The notes under the pieces: model-generated
Databases searched by the model: none
Told to the model about the DNA's origin: nothing
Seen by the model: the letters and a program-made list of their open reading frames with translations, nothing else
Made by a program: the position numbers and the translations under genes
In this document: positions 8,546-17,376 of the stretch, piece after piece
Layout of the letters: each line of letters begins with the position of its first letter
Numbering within the stretch: the first letter of the stretch is position 1
NCBI GenBank assembly: GCA_020633295.1
Contig: JACKDW010000018.1
Span: 62,001 to 126,000, forward strand
Length of the DNA: 64,000 nt
Direction of reading: 5' to 3'
From: Myxococcales bacterium
GTDB taxonomy: Bacteria > Myxococcota_A > Polyangia > Nannocystales > Nannocystaceae

Positions 8546-8844
8546 GCTCGCGGCTCGTCTCGCTCGTCGTCGCGTCGTGACGACGTCCGCGTCGTCGCGC
8601 TCGCGCGCCGCTCGCAGGATGGCCCAAGGGACCAAGCGTCGCTAGCCCGGACGTCGCGTCGACGGGGGCGCGCGGCGAATTTCCGTCGCGTCGGCGGCGG
8701 CGCGCGGTCCAAGGCGCGCGTGAACGCCCGGCCGCGCGGCGCGACGCGTGCCCGCGGCGCGACGCGTGCCCGCGGCGCCGAGCCACGGGTGATGCACCCT
8801 CGAACGCGACGCGCGCCCCGCTGCTTCTTCCTCCGCGCGAGCTC
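8546..8844. other. 299-base gap with an 18-bp direct repeat
   Basis: No convincing gene. It contains two adjacent copies of an 18-bp unit (gcgacgcgtgcccgcggc) at 8741-8776, followed by sequence that is open in the frame of the next small coding region. The 5' end of that gene might have decayed here. Confidence 0.5.
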
Positions 8845-9135
8845 GTGCTCGTCCGCGATCGGGAGGACGCCGGCAGCCCGCTGCTCGAGCTCAGCATCAC
8901 GAAGATCGACGCGGCCAGCGGAGGCCCGCGCTCCGGCGGCAAGGGCCTCTCGGTCCGCGGGCGGCTCGAGCACCGCGGCGAGCGCGTCGGCAGCTTCACG
9001 GCCCGCGCCACGGGGCCGTTCTCCGGCGGCGGCTGGGGGACCTCGACCTGCCGCATGCTCAAGGAGGCCGTCGAGGATGTCGCCGAGGACATCGCCGATT
9101 GGCGCGTCGCGCCGACCCTCGGCGCGGAGCTGTAG
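8845..9135 (+). CDS. Small hypothetical protein, possibly the remnant of a longer gene
   Basis: 96 residues from a GTG at 8845, but the frame is open for at least 80 bases upstream, and the residues just before it (APLLLPPRELVLVRD) look like coding sequence. The visible part has a beta-strand-like pattern: LLELSITKIDAA, then KGLSVRGRLEHRGERVGSFTAR, then a Gly-rich turn and a Cys-containing helix. This faintly recalls the DUF4410 type of outer-membrane-associated proteins. No signal peptide or good ribosome binding site is found, so it may be the 3' part of a damaged gene. The assignment is weak. Confidence 0.42.
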   Translation: MLVRDREDAGSPLLELSITKIDAASGGPRSGGKGLSVRGRLEHRGERVGSFTARATGPFSGGGWGTSTCRMLKEAVEDVAEDIADWRVAPTLGAEL

Positions 9136-9396
9136 CGCGTGCCCGGGCCCGTCGCCGAGACCGAGGCGACGCCTGTTCGTCGTCATCCTCGCGACGGCGA
9201 CGAAACCCGAGCACGAGCCTGTACAACCACGTTTCTTCGCCTCGCGCAGGGGACGAGCGCGACGCGAATCGCCACGTGGCGCTTCGCCACGCGCGGCTCG
9301 CGAGGCCCGCGTGTGGCAGACCTCCCCGCGCGCGGCTCGCGAAAATCCCCCCGTCGCGGACGCGCAGGAGGTTGGTACACTGCGCCGTCAGGCCGC

Positions 9397-9984
9397 ATGA
9401 CCGATCGTACTCCGAGGATCCGCGCCGGGCTCGTCCAGGCCGTGCTCTCCGCCGCGCGGTCGCAGGCGTGCGGGCCCGCGGCGCTCGCTCGTCTCGATCC
9501 CTCGACGTTGACGCAGGTCGAGTCCAGCGGCTCGCGCGAGTGGTTGCCGGCCTCGGTCTACGCGGACGCGGTCGAGGCGATCTACGTCGCCGGCGGCCAC
9601 GAGGCCCTCGACGCGTGCATACGCGAGGCGTCCGCGGGCATCCACGCGGGGCCGGTCGGGCGCGCGATCTGGCGGGGCTTCACGGCGCTGTTCACCATCA
9701 AGCCGGAGACGATGCTCGCCGCGTTCCCGCGCGCGCTTCGTCGGCTGATGCGCGGCGTCGGTCGTCTCCGCGTCGACATCGAAGACGACGAGCCGCGCGC
9801 GACGACGCGCTGGTCGGGCGTCCCGACGGTGCTGCAGCGCGAGTCCGTCGCGCTCGCGCACCGCAGCGGCTACACCTACGCGCTCGGCTTCGCCGGCGTG
9901 CACGAGGTCGAGCTCACGCACGACCTCAGCCGCGCGCACGAGGGCGTGTTCACCTTCGAGATCCGCTGGCGCCCGCGCTCCTGA
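9397..9984 (+). CDS. Hypothetical protein, DUF2378-like (myxobacterial) candidate
   Basis: 195 residues from the ATG at 9397; the open frame extends upstream but with Arg/Ala-rich, non-protein-like composition. The pattern is an N-terminal helical half (ALARLDPSTLTQVESSGSRE, then EAIYVAGGHEALDACIREAS), a central helix pair (LFTIKPETMLAAFPRALRRLM) and a C-terminal strand half ending in VFTFEIRW. This resembles the myxobacteria-restricted TIGR02265/DUF2378 family in size and in the 'heme-NO-like' helix-to-strand order, but I could not confirm it. TACACT lies 15 bases upstream. It is soluble, with no signal peptide. Confidence 0.58.
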   Translation: MTDRTPRIRAGLVQAVLSAARSQACGPAALARLDPSTLTQVESSGSREWLPASVYADAVEAIYVAGGHEALDACIREASAGIHAGPVGRAIWRGFTALFTIKPETMLAAFPRALRRLMRGVGRLRVDIEDDEPRATTRWSGVPTVLQRESVALAHRSGYTYALGFAGVHEVELTHDLSRAHEGVFTFEIRWRPRS

Positions 9985-10020
9985 GCGAGCTCGTGGCGGC
10001 CGCCCGGGCGCGGCGCTCGA

Positions 10021-10278
10021 TCACATGACCGGGACGGGCGCGCCGCCGGCCTTGCTCGGGTCGGTCGGCACCACCGCCTCGGGGCCCTTGTCCTCGGCCT
10101 TGGCGTCGTCGCTCTTGGCGTCGCCCTCCGCCGTCTTCGCGTCGGCGGGCTGCTCGGGCGCGCTGGTCTTGGCCTTCTCGTCCGGCTTCGTCTCGTCCTT
10201 CTTCCCGCCGTCACACGCGGTGAGCAGCGGAGCGGAGAGCAGGATCATCAGCGCGAGTCGGAGCGTGCGTGTTGCCAT
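10021..10278 (-). CDS. Small Lys/Asp-rich lipoprotein
   Basis: 85 residues. The N-terminus is a clear lipoprotein signal (MATRTLRLALMILLSAPLLTAC, given here only as a description of its form: basic, hydrophobic, then LTAC). The rest is a charged, disordered tail rich in Lys, Asp, Glu, Ala and Pro, ending in GGAPVPVM. No fold or function can be assigned; it may be a spacer-like surface or periplasmic lipoprotein. TACCGT lies nine bases upstream of the ATG on the minus strand. It is convergent with the gene before it and divergent from the lipoprotein gene at 10401. Confidence 0.7.
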   Translation of the reverse strand: MATRTLRLALMILLSAPLLTACDGGKKDETKPDEKAKTSAPEQPADAKTAEGDAKSDDAKAEDKGPEAVVPTDPSKAGGAPVPVM

Positions 10279-10400
10279 GTCGACCCCACGGTAGCACGCC
10301 GAGGCCGCGCGAATCCGAACCTCGCGGTAGGACCTGCCGCCGCGCGTGTCGGTCGGCCTCTCGAGATCCAGAATTCCACAGGGCGCGGTGTCAGTTCGGC

Positions 10401-10852
10401 GTGGGGAGGAACCTGCCAGCCGCGCTGGCGGCGGTGCTCGTCGCGTGCGCGCCCGAACCGGGCGACGGCGAGGGGACGGCCTGTACCTCTGCGCCGACTG
10501 CCCGACGCCCGACGACGCGTCGAACCTGCTGTATCGCGACTGGCTCACGGCGAACGAGCCGCTCCCGGAGGGCGACTACCTGCTGATCCACGGCGTCTTC
10601 GACTACGACGGCCTCGGCTCCTGGGAGGAACTCTCGGGCCAGATCAACGGCGAGATGTTCGTCGAGTGGTCTGGCGGCGAGCTGTCGCGGCTCGTGCTCC
10701 CGTCGATGGCGGCGACGATGTCCCCGCAGATCGTTGACGCGCCCGAGCGGCTGTCGGGCGCGATCACGATCAAGCGCGACGGCTGGCAGCTCGCGGGGAG
10801 CTTCGACGCGACCCCGTGCACCGGGTTGAACTGGATCCCGATCTGCGAGTAG
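10401..10852 (+). CDS. Lipoprotein of unknown function, one frameshift
   Basis: The protein must be read across a frame change. From the GTG at 10401 a short signal peptide runs into a lipobox (VLVAC), then APEPGDGEG. The downstream part, in another frame, begins DGLYLCADCPTPDDAS and continues to the stop at 10850-10852. The switch lies in the GGGG run at about 10472-10475. The mature part (about 120 aa) has a CxxC pair near its start and a beta-rich body (YLLIHGVFDYDG, INGEMFVEW, GAITIKRDGWQLAGSFDATPC), which looks like a small extracytoplasmic beta domain. No family was recognised. An indel in the sequence is more likely than a real pseudogene, because both parts read well. Confidence 0.6.
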
Positions 10853-10902
10853 CGCGTCATCGAGCCCGTCGCGCCGCGAGCTCGACTATGCTGCAAAGCG
10901 CC

Positions 10903-11724
10903 ATGCAAAAGCAGCAGCTCGCGGTGATCACAGGCGGCGCGTCCGGCATCGGGCGCGCCTTCGGCGAGGCGCTCGCGGCTCGCGGCGTCGAGGTCGTGCT
11001 CGCGGATCTCCAGGCCGCGCTGGCCGAGGAGGTCGCCGAGGGGATTCGCCGTCGGGGCGGGCGGGCCCACGCGGCCGCGCTCGACGTCCGCTCGTACGAC
11101 GACTTCGCCGCGCTCGTCGACGAGCACGCCGGGCGCGCGGGTCGCCTCGACTACCTGTTCAATAACGCAGGTATCGGGATCTCCGGCGAGGCGCACCACT
11201 ACGCGCTCAGCGACTGGAACGAGGTGCTCGACATCAACGTGCGCGGCGTCTGCAACGGGATCCAGGCCTGCTACCGGCGGATGTGCACCCAGGGCTTCGG
11301 GCGCATCGTCAACACGGCCTCGGCCGCCGGCCTGCTCCCGTCGCCAGGGCTCGCCAGCTACACGACCTCGAAGTTCGCGGTCGTCGGGCTCTCCCGCGGC
11401 CTGCGGATCGAGGCGCGCCGCTTCGGGGTCTCGGTCTCGGCGCTGTGTCCCGGCGTGGTGCGCACGCCCATCCTCGACAGCGATCGCTTCGCCGGCCCGC
11501 GCCAACCGTCGGCGCGGCTGCGCGAGTCCATGGAGAAGATGGGCCCGATCGCGCCGGAGTACCTGGTCCGCGCCGCGCTGCCGCAGATCGATCGCGGCGT
11601 CGGGATCATCGTCGTCCCGCGCTGGATGAAGCTGATCTGGTACATCGACCGCCTCGCGCCGAGCGTGTCGGAGCGGCTGGCGAGCTGGACCCACTCCAAG
11701 ATCGTCGGGCCCGACGCGCGCTGA
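10903..11724 (+). CDS. Short-chain dehydrogenase/reductase
   Basis: 273 residues from the ATG at 10903 (an in-frame ATG at 10888 is also possible). The nucleotide-binding motif TGGASGIG is at 10-17, NNAGIG follows in the middle, the catalytic Ser is in NTASAAG, and Tyr-x3-Lys is YTTSK at about 153-157. The C-terminal extension (about 60 aa, VPRWMKLIWYIDRLAPSVSERL) is amphipathic and might touch a membrane, as in some steroid- or lipid-type SDRs. It should use NAD(P)H to oxidise or reduce a hydroxyl/carbonyl group. TATGCT at 10887-10892, ten bases before the 10903 start, could be its -10 box; this favours the shorter form. Confidence 0.87.
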   Translation: MQKQQLAVITGGASGIGRAFGEALAARGVEVVLADLQAALAEEVAEGIRRRGGRAHAAALDVRSYDDFAALVDEHAGRAGRLDYLFNNAGIGISGEAHHYALSDWNEVLDINVRGVCNGIQACYRRMCTQGFGRIVNTASAAGLLPSPGLASYTTSKFAVVGLSRGLRIEARRFGVSVSALCPGVVRTPILDSDRFAGPRQPSARLRESMEKMGPIAPEYLVRAALPQIDRGVGIIVVPRWMKLIWYIDRLAPSVSERLASWTHSKIVGPDAR

Positions 11725-11833
11725 CGGGCGCGCGCGTGCGTGCGTGTGTGCGTGAGACGTCCTCGCTACCCGGGCGCGCTCGCGGGGCGCGGCAGCGTCA
11801 GGTTTCTCGAGCTCATGGTCGAGGGATCCATGC

Positions 11834-13108
11834 ATGGAGGAATCACGCACGTCCCGTCGAGCCCGCGTGATGCGCTGCGCGGCGCGCCGGAGCCTGCTGC
11901 CTGTGTCGCTGCTCTCGCTCGCGCTCGCCTGCGCCCCCGCGAGCGCGCCGCCGCGCGCGCCCGCGCCGCAGCCCGTGATCACGACGCACGCGAAGAAGTT
12001 GTACGCGCTGGCCGAGCAGCGCTACGCGGCCCGCGACTACGTCGGCGCGGTCGCGCTCTGGCGTCAGGTGTTTCTCCAGCTCCCCTCCGACGAGGACGGC
12101 GACGCGCTGCGTCACGAGCTCGTCGCACGCATGGCGCACGCGCTCACCCGCGACTACACGGCCCGCGGTGACGCGTCGTCGCTGCGCGCGGCGCAGGGGC
12201 TGCTCGAGCGCTACCTCGCCAAGCACGAGGCGCTGTTCGGGGGCGGCCCCGAGAGCACGCGCGCGCGCTGGGAGCTCGTCGGGCTGCTGGTCGACGTCGA
12301 GACCGCGCTCTTGTCCCACCCGATCCGCGCCGAGGTCGCGACCGCGGACGCGTCGGAGCCGGCGACGGACGAAGGTGTCTCGAGCGACATGCTCGCGGCG
12401 TCGTCCGACACGCCGCGCGCGCGAGCGCGAGCGCGTGGGCGCGCGCCCGCGGTGGCGGGGGAGGACGGCGTCCGCGTCATCGAGGTCGGCGTCCCCGAGG
12501 CGCCGCGACACGAGCTCGGCTTCATCGACGGGCCGGGGGCGCGCGCGTTCATGCTTCACGACGGGCTCCACGGCGCGTCGATGTTCCACGAGCCGCGCTA
12601 CCTCCACGGGCCGCGCGTGCTCGTGCGGCTCGGGCCGCCGGGCGTCTCGAGCGACGCGGACTCGACGCGGACGCGGCGGGAGGCGCGAGCGCAGGCGCGG
12701 GCCGCAGTCCTCGCGCTTCGCCCGGCGATCGCGTCCTGCTTCGCGCAGGCGATGGGGCGCGTGCCCAGGTCGTGGACGCGCGTCACGGTGGACTTCACGA
12801 TGCTGCCCGACGGTCGGCTCGAGCGCGTCCGCGTGACCGACGGCGCGCTGCTGGACGTCGACGGCGACCTGTGCCTGCTCGAGAGCTTCGAGGGCGCCCA
12901 CGCGGAGCGCCCGCAGGGGAGCGGGCGGATCGCCGCGCGCGTGCCCCTGACGGTGCTGTACCAGCAGGCCTTCCAGATCGATCCGAGCGCCGCGAGCGCG
13001 GGCGGCGGAGGTGGAGGGGGCGGCGGCTCCGATGCGCTCTGTCGCGGCCCGTCCAGCGCCAACGAGCTCAACGGCTCGATCGCCGCGGGCTTCACCTGCG
13101 GCAACTGA
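11834..13108 (+). CDS. Lipoprotein with TPR-like region and AgmX/TonB-like C-terminal domain
   Basis: 424 residues from the ATG at 11834; the internal ATG at 11870 gives a more usual signal peptide (basic, hydrophobic, lipobox LALAC). After a Pro-rich linker there is a helical stretch (KKLYALAEQRYAARDYVGAVALWRQVF) of TPR type. A basic low-complexity patch (residues about 195-210) precedes a C-terminal domain. That domain has ALRPAIASCFAQAMGRVPRSWTRVTVDFTMLPDGRLERVRVTDG in outline, which resembles the energy-transducer C-terminal (TonB/AgmX) fold: Cys in the first helix, then a V-x-F strand, a DG turn and a second Cys. It ends in a Gly10-like tract and a Cys-containing tail. Envelope location is expected; the partner is unknown. 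Confidence 0.68.
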   Translation: MEESRTSRRARVMRCAARRSLLPVSLLSLALACAPASAPPRAPAPQPVITTHAKKLYALAEQRYAARDYVGAVALWRQVFLQLPSDEDGDALRHELVARMAHALTRDYTARGDASSLRAAQGLLERYLAKHEALFGGGPESTRARWELVGLLVDVETALLSHPIRAEVATADASEPATDEGVSSDMLAASSDTPRARARARGRAPAVAGEDGVRVIEVGVPEAPRHELGFIDGPGARAFMLHDGLHGASMFHEPRYLHGPRVLVRLGPPGVSSDADSTRTRREARAQARAAVLALRPAIASCFAQAMGRVPRSWTRVTVDFTMLPDGRLERVRVTDGALLDVDGDLCLLESFEGAHAERPQGSGRIAARVPLTVLYQQAFQIDPSAASAGGGGGGGGGSDALCRGPSSANELNGSIAAGFTCGN

Positions 13109-13255
13109 GCGGCGGGCGCGAGGCGGCGGACCGCGGCGGCGCGGCCCGAAGATGAATGTAAGACCAGGTTGGGTTCGCGAGCCGCGCGAGTCGGTCGCGC
13201 GCGAGGGCGCGCGCGTCGAGCGAGCGCCTGCGGTACCATCTTGGGAGCGGACCGC

Positions 13256-13708
13256 ATGGCGAGCCCAGGACTGCCGAGCGCCGACGAGCCCGTGATCGTC
13301 GGCGAGCATCGCGTGTACTTCGTCGACGAGGCGATCAACGTCATCGTCTACGGCGGGGACCTGGTCCACGACGACGTGGTGCGCGTCATCGACGTGCTCG
13401 TGCCCCGCGGGCGCACGCTGCAGGCGTCGATCATCGACGTCTCCCGGCTCGGCAGCGTCAGCCTCGAGTCGCGCCGCATGATCAACACCGCGGTCGCGCG
13501 CGAGGTGCTCGAGTCTGGCCCCGGCGACATGGTCGTCTACGTGGTCAACGCCGACGTCACGCGGCGCGCGATCATGACGCTGGTCGGCACGGCCGGGCGC
13601 CTGATCATGAAGCGGAGGATTCGCACCCAGTTCGTCAAGACCTTCGCCGAGGCCGAGCAGCTGGCGCGCGCGCACTGCCAGGCCAACGCCGCGCGCGCGG
13701 CGGAGTAG
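13256..13708 (+). CDS. STAS-like single-domain protein
   Basis: 150 residues, ATG at 13256 preceded by a good ribosome binding site (GGGAG). The order is beta hairpin (HRVYFVDEAINVIVYGG), helix (DDVVRVIDVLVPRG), strand (LQASIIDVSRLGSVSLESR), helix and strand (DMVVYVVNADVTRRAIM). This is the plan of STAS/SpoIIAA-like modules and of related small myxobacterial proteins. There is no clear phosphorylatable Ser in the usual place, although DVSRLG is near it. It may be an adaptor in signalling. Nothing in the neighbours suggests a kinase partner close by. Confidence 0.6.
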   Translation: MASPGLPSADEPVIVGEHRVYFVDEAINVIVYGGDLVHDDVVRVIDVLVPRGRTLQASIIDVSRLGSVSLESRRMINTAVAREVLESGPGDMVVYVVNADVTRRAIMTLVGTAGRLIMKRRIRTQFVKTFAEAEQLARAHCQANAARAAE

Positions 13709-13784
13709 CTCCGGGCGACGGCAGGGTCCCCGGTGACGCCGCGCGTGCCTCCGGTCGGCGTTTCCCGTATCGTCGCGCGAGCCG

Positions 13785-14684
13785 ATGACGAGCCACGAGC
13801 ACCTCGAAGATCCCCGGAACGCGCGCGTCAAGGTGTGGATGAACGGGCGCCTCGTCCCGCGCGACGAGGCCGTCGTCAGCATCTTCGACTCCGGCTTCCT
13901 GATGGGCGACGGCGTGTGGGAGGGGCTGCGCGTGCACGGCGGGCGCGTGCCCTTCCTCGACCGCCACCTCGATCGACTCGAGGAGAACGCCCGCGCGCTC
14001 GCGCTCGACCTGCGGTGGACCCGCGACGGCATCCGCGAGGCGATCGCGGAGACGCTGCGCGCGAACGCGATGGACGACGGCGTGCACATGCGCCTGATGG
14101 TCACGCGCGGGCGCAAGACCACGCCGTTTCAGGGCACCTCGGTCAACGTCGGCGGGCCCACGCGCATCCTGCTCGCGGAGTTCAAGCGCCCGCCCGCGTC
14201 GCTGTACGAGACCGGGCTCAAGCTGGCGACGATCGCGATCCGCCGCGGACGCCCCGACGTGCAGGACCCGGCCTGGAACAGCCACAGCAAGCTCAACTGC
14301 GTGGCCGCCTCGATCGCGGCCGAGCGCGCCGGCGGCGACGAGGGCCTGATGCTCGACCCGCACGGCTTCGTCGCCACGTGCAACAGCACGCACTTCTTCA
14401 TCGTCCGCCGCGGCGCGCTCGTGACCTCGACGGGGCGCTACTGCCTGCGGGGCGTCACCCGCGAGGTCGTGCTCGAGCTGGCGCGCGCCGCCGGGATCCC
14501 GACGCAGGAGCGGGACTTCTCGCTGACCGAGGTCTACGGCGCGCAGGAGGCGTTCTGCACCGGCACCTACGCCGGGCTCATCCCGGTCCGCAGCGTCGAC
14601 GGTCGCGACTACGCGCTGCCGGGCCCGATCACCGCGCGCCTGCGGTCGCTGTACGACGCGCGCGCGCGCGACCCGGAGGCGTGA
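13785..14684 (+). CDS. Class IV aminotransferase (branched-chain / D-amino-acid type)
   Basis: 299 residues, the usual size of fold-type IV PLP enzymes. Hallmarks are the N-terminal VWMNGRLVPRDEA, the glycine loop FDSGFLMGDGVWEGLRV, the active-site Lys in NSHSKLNC (about residue 171), the helix with Glu (CNSTHFF is the substrate loop here) and the phosphate-binding GVTREVVLEL. The enzyme transfers amino groups between an amino acid and a keto acid; substrate (branched-chain, D-Ala or chorismate-derived) is open. The gene ends four bases before the sulfotransferase gene, so the two form an operon. In plants and animals, branched-chain-aminotransferase-like and sulfotransferase-like domains occur fused. 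Confidence 0.9.
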   Translation: MTSHEHLEDPRNARVKVWMNGRLVPRDEAVVSIFDSGFLMGDGVWEGLRVHGGRVPFLDRHLDRLEENARALALDLRWTRDGIREAIAETLRANAMDDGVHMRLMVTRGRKTTPFQGTSVNVGGPTRILLAEFKRPPASLYETGLKLATIAIRRGRPDVQDPAWNSHSKLNCVAASIAAERAGGDEGLMLDPHGFVATCNSTHFFIVRRGALVTSTGRYCLRGVTREVVLELARAAGIPTQERDFSLTEVYGAQEAFCTGTYAGLIPVRSVDGRDYALPGPITARLRSLYDARARDPEA

Positions 14685-14688
14685 CCCC

Positions 14689-15408
14689 GTGACCGTGCGC
14701 GTCGCCATGTGGTCGGGCCCGCGGAACATCAGCACCGCGCTGATGCGCAGCTTCGAGGCGCGGGGAGACTGCGTCGCGCTCGACGAGCCGCTCTACGCCC
14801 ACTACCTGCACACGACCGGCCTGCGACACCCGATGTGGTCGGAGGTCATCGCGAGCCAGCCGACGGGCTGGGCGCGCGCGACCGCCACGCTGCACGCGCC
14901 CTGCGACGCGCCGGTGCAGTACCAGAAGCACATGGCGCACCACGTGCTGCCCGGGCTCGCGCTGGGCTGGATGCGAGGGCTGCGGCACGCGTTCCTGCTC
15001 CGAGAGCCAGCTTCGGTCGTGGCCAGCTACGCGCGCCGGCACGATCGCGTGCGCCCGGAGGACCTCGGGATCCTGCAGCAGCGCGCGCTGCTCCGCCACG
15101 TCACCCGCGAGCTCGGGCAGCCCGCGATCGTCGTGCACAGCCGAGCGATCCTCGAGGACCCCGCCGGCGCGCTGGCGCGCCTGTGCGAGGCGCTCGGCGT
15201 CGCGTTCACGCCGCGCATGCTGAGCTGGCCGCCGGGTCCGCGCGAGACCGACGGCGTGTGGGCGCCCCACTGGTACGACGCGGTGTGGGCGAGCACGGGC
15301 TTCGGTCCGCCCCCGCCGGACCCGCCGGCGCTGGAGCCGGCGCTGGCCTCGGTCGTCGACGCGCTGACGCCCGCCTACGAGGAGCTCGCGGCCGCGGCGA
15401 TGGTGTGA
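14689..15408 (+). CDS. Sulfotransferase family protein
   Basis: 239 residues; GTG start four bases after the upstream stop, with GGAGG a few bases earlier. The N-terminal MWSGPRNISTALMRSF is the 5'-phosphosulfate-binding loop of PAPS-dependent sulfotransferases (a variant P-loop). A second conserved part is FLLREPASVVASYARRH, which corresponds to the 3'-phosphate-binding 'R-x-P' segment. A late segment, EDPAGALARLCEALGV, also matches the family. It should use PAPS as sulfate donor in the cytoplasm; the acceptor is unknown. Co-transcription with the class IV aminotransferase suggests a shared substrate pathway. Confidence 0.84.
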   Translation: MTVRVAMWSGPRNISTALMRSFEARGDCVALDEPLYAHYLHTTGLRHPMWSEVIASQPTGWARATATLHAPCDAPVQYQKHMAHHVLPGLALGWMRGLRHAFLLREPASVVASYARRHDRVRPEDLGILQQRALLRHVTRELGQPAIVVHSRAILEDPAGALARLCEALGVAFTPRMLSWPPGPRETDGVWAPHWYDAVWASTGFGPPPPDPPALEPALASVVDALTPAYEELAAAAMV

Positions 15409-15422
15409 ACCACCGGGGCGCG

Positions 15423-16087
15423 GCGGCGCGCAGGTCGTAGACCTGCCCCTGCTGGTGCACGTCCCAGTACACCTGCGGGAACCACTCGTGGTCGAGCAGC
15501 CGCGTGCCCTTGACCTGGCGGCACCACGAGACCACGTGATCGAGGCCGTCGGGGTTGGTGCTCGGGGTCATGATCACCACACCACGAGCTCGCGGCGCGC
15601 CGACGCGAACGGCTCGACCGGCGACGTCGCCAGCAGGTACGCGCGCTGCATCGACATCTCGCCCGACGCCGATCTCGGTCGAGCGCATGTTGTTCGAATT
15701 GAAGAGGAACAGCTTGCCGCGCGCGAGCGCCTGCTCGCGCGCCGCCGGCGTGAGCCCGCGGGGGTCGGCGAGCCGCCGCGCGTGGCCCTTGAGCTCGTCG
15801 AGCCGCGCGAGGTTCTCGGCGTCCGAGAGCACGATCTAGCGGAGCGCGCGGCCCTCGGTGGTCTGCCCCGCGGTCTCGAGCGGCGCGTTGGGGCGAGCCG
15901 CCGCGAGGCGTTCGGAGTACGCGATGACCTCGGCGTAGTCGGCGAGCTCGAAGTTCGTGCCGACCGGGCGCCCGAGGTGCTCCAGCGGCGACGGCACGCC
16001 GCCTGCCGCCGACGTGGGCGCCTGGGTAGGCGCCTGGGCGGGCGCGGCCGACAGCAGCGCGGCGAGCAGCCCCGCGAATACACTCAT
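15423..16087 (-). pseudogene. Decayed M14 zinc carboxypeptidase gene
   Basis: A good signal peptide begins at the ATG at 16087 (MSVFAGLLAALLSA...). The mature part continues to ...GQTTEGRALR, where a TAG stop replaces the codon expected for Tyr in the family phrase (R-P-L-R-Y-I-V-L-S). It then reads on as IVLSDAENLARLDELKG. Further on the frame changes within NSNNMRSTEIG (GEMSMQRAYLLATSPVEP is in one frame, IMTPSTNPDGLDHV in another). A stretch is missing between VVSWCRQVKGT and HEWFPQVYWDVHQQG, and the rest of the gene is absent. Zinc-ligand regions are therefore destroyed. It overlaps no active gene and lies convergent to the sulfotransferase gene. Confidence 0.8.
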
Positions 16088-16445
16088 GCCGCGCCGGAGT
16101 ATGCCCAGCGACCGGGCGAGCGCGAAATTCCCCGTTATCTCGGCGCGCGCGTCAGCGTGCGGGGACGTCAGGCGCGATCTCGCGGCGTCGTCACCTCGAG
16201 AGCGGCTCGCGCTTCGTCGCGCGGTCGCGCCGGCGGGTGCGCTGATGTCGTCTCGCGCGCGCGGTGTGTGCTTCGCCAGCCCGCGACGATCGTGCGCGCT
16301 GACGACGTCGATGGTGCGCGCCGCGAAAAATTGATGTGTTTCAAAAGACATATTGGAATTCTCGTGGTGGATCCGTCTATCCTCGAGGCGGGACGGAGCG
16401 CGCGACCGGCGGTGCCGGTGACCGCGCCGCAAGTGGAGGATCGAG
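16088..16445. other. 358-base intergenic region with an AT-rich block
   Basis: No gene seen. The last 120 bases hold an unusual AT-rich block around 16328-16362 (TTGATGTGTTTCAAAAGACA and on), likely the promoter or operator region of the response regulator gene at 16446. A loose inverted repeat (ATGT / ACAT) is present in it. Confidence 0.45.
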
Positions 16446-17357
16446 ATGTCTTCGCGTATCGCGCTTGTCGTTGAGGATGACCCGAGCACGCGCGTGCTCC
16501 TGCTCCTCCTGCTCTCGAGGCTCCCCGACGTCTCCGTCATCGCCGCGTCGAGCGTCGCGGAGGGCAAGGCGCTCGCCGGCGCGGTCCGCTTCGACGTCGC
16601 GGTGCTCGACCTCGTGCTCGGGGACGGCACGGGCTTCGAGGTGCTCGAGAAGCTGCGCGGCGACAACAGGCCCGACTGCGTCGTGCTCGCGTCCGCGTAC
16701 ATCGAGCGGTTCCGCGGGACCGTCCAGATCGAGCCCAACGTCGTGCTGATGGAGAAGCCGATCGAGGCCAAGCGCCTGTACGACGCGATCGACCAGGTGG
16801 CGAAGGGCGTCGAGCCGCTGTTTCACTTCACGGTGCCCGAGTACCTGCAGGTCGCGTGCATGGGCCTGCACTCGGTGCGCCTCGAGATCTCGCGCGCCGA
16901 GCGTGTGCTCGGGGGCATCACGATTCGCGAGGGCACGCTGTGGAGCGCCTCGGACAGCGAGGGCACCGGCGAGGACGCGTTCCGCCGCCTGCTCGGGCAG
17001 AGCGACGTCCGCGTGATCTGCCGCGCGCCGACCCGCGAGACGGAGCGCGACATCAACCGAAACTGGCAGAACGTGCTGCTCGACGCGGCGCGCATCTCCG
17101 ACGAGCGCGGCGCGGCGCCGGAGCTCGAGCTGTCGATGGACGACTTCGACTTCGAGGAGAGCTCGCCGGGCGTCGAGGTCGACGTCCCCGCGATGATCGA
17201 GCTCGCGGCCCGGGCGGTGCGCAGCTCTCGCTTCCGCGACGCCTACGTCGCGTACGCGCGCGTGCTCGAGGTGGAGCCGCAGAACTCGCTCGCGCGCCTC
17301 AACGCGTCGCGCCTGCGCAAGCTCGGCTTCGGCGACGAGGCGCGCGAGGCGTCGTAG
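16446..17357 (+). CDS. Response regulator with C-terminal DUF4388/TPR-like extension
   Basis: 303 residues. The receiver domain (1-125) has the acidic pair D11-D12, the phosphoacceptor Asp55 in VLDLVLGDG, the Thr/Ser switch position in VLASAY and the Lys in MEKP. From about residue 130 there is a DUF4388-type (PATAN-like) domain: CMGLHSVRLEISRAERVLGGITIREG followed by the Gly/Ser turn GTLWSAS and an Arg/Asn-rich end. A short TPR-like helical pair closes the protein (DAYVAYARVLEVEPQNSLARLNASRLRKLG). There is no DNA-binding domain, so output is likely by protein contact. A downstream Hpt gene 20 bases away suggests a phosphorelay. The kinase is not in the window's neighbourhood. Confidence 0.87.
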   Translation: MSSRIALVVEDDPSTRVLLLLLLSRLPDVSVIAASSVAEGKALAGAVRFDVAVLDLVLGDGTGFEVLEKLRGDNRPDCVVLASAYIERFRGTVQIEPNVVLMEKPIEAKRLYDAIDQVAKGVEPLFHFTVPEYLQVACMGLHSVRLEISRAERVLGGITIREGTLWSASDSEGTGEDAFRRLLGQSDVRVICRAPTRETERDINRNWQNVLLDAARISDERGAAPELELSMDDFDFEESSPGVEVDVPAMIELAARAVRSSRFRDAYVAYARVLEVEPQNSLARLNASRLRKLGFGDEAREAS

Positions 17358-17376
17358 CCCGCGGAGGGAGTCCACT

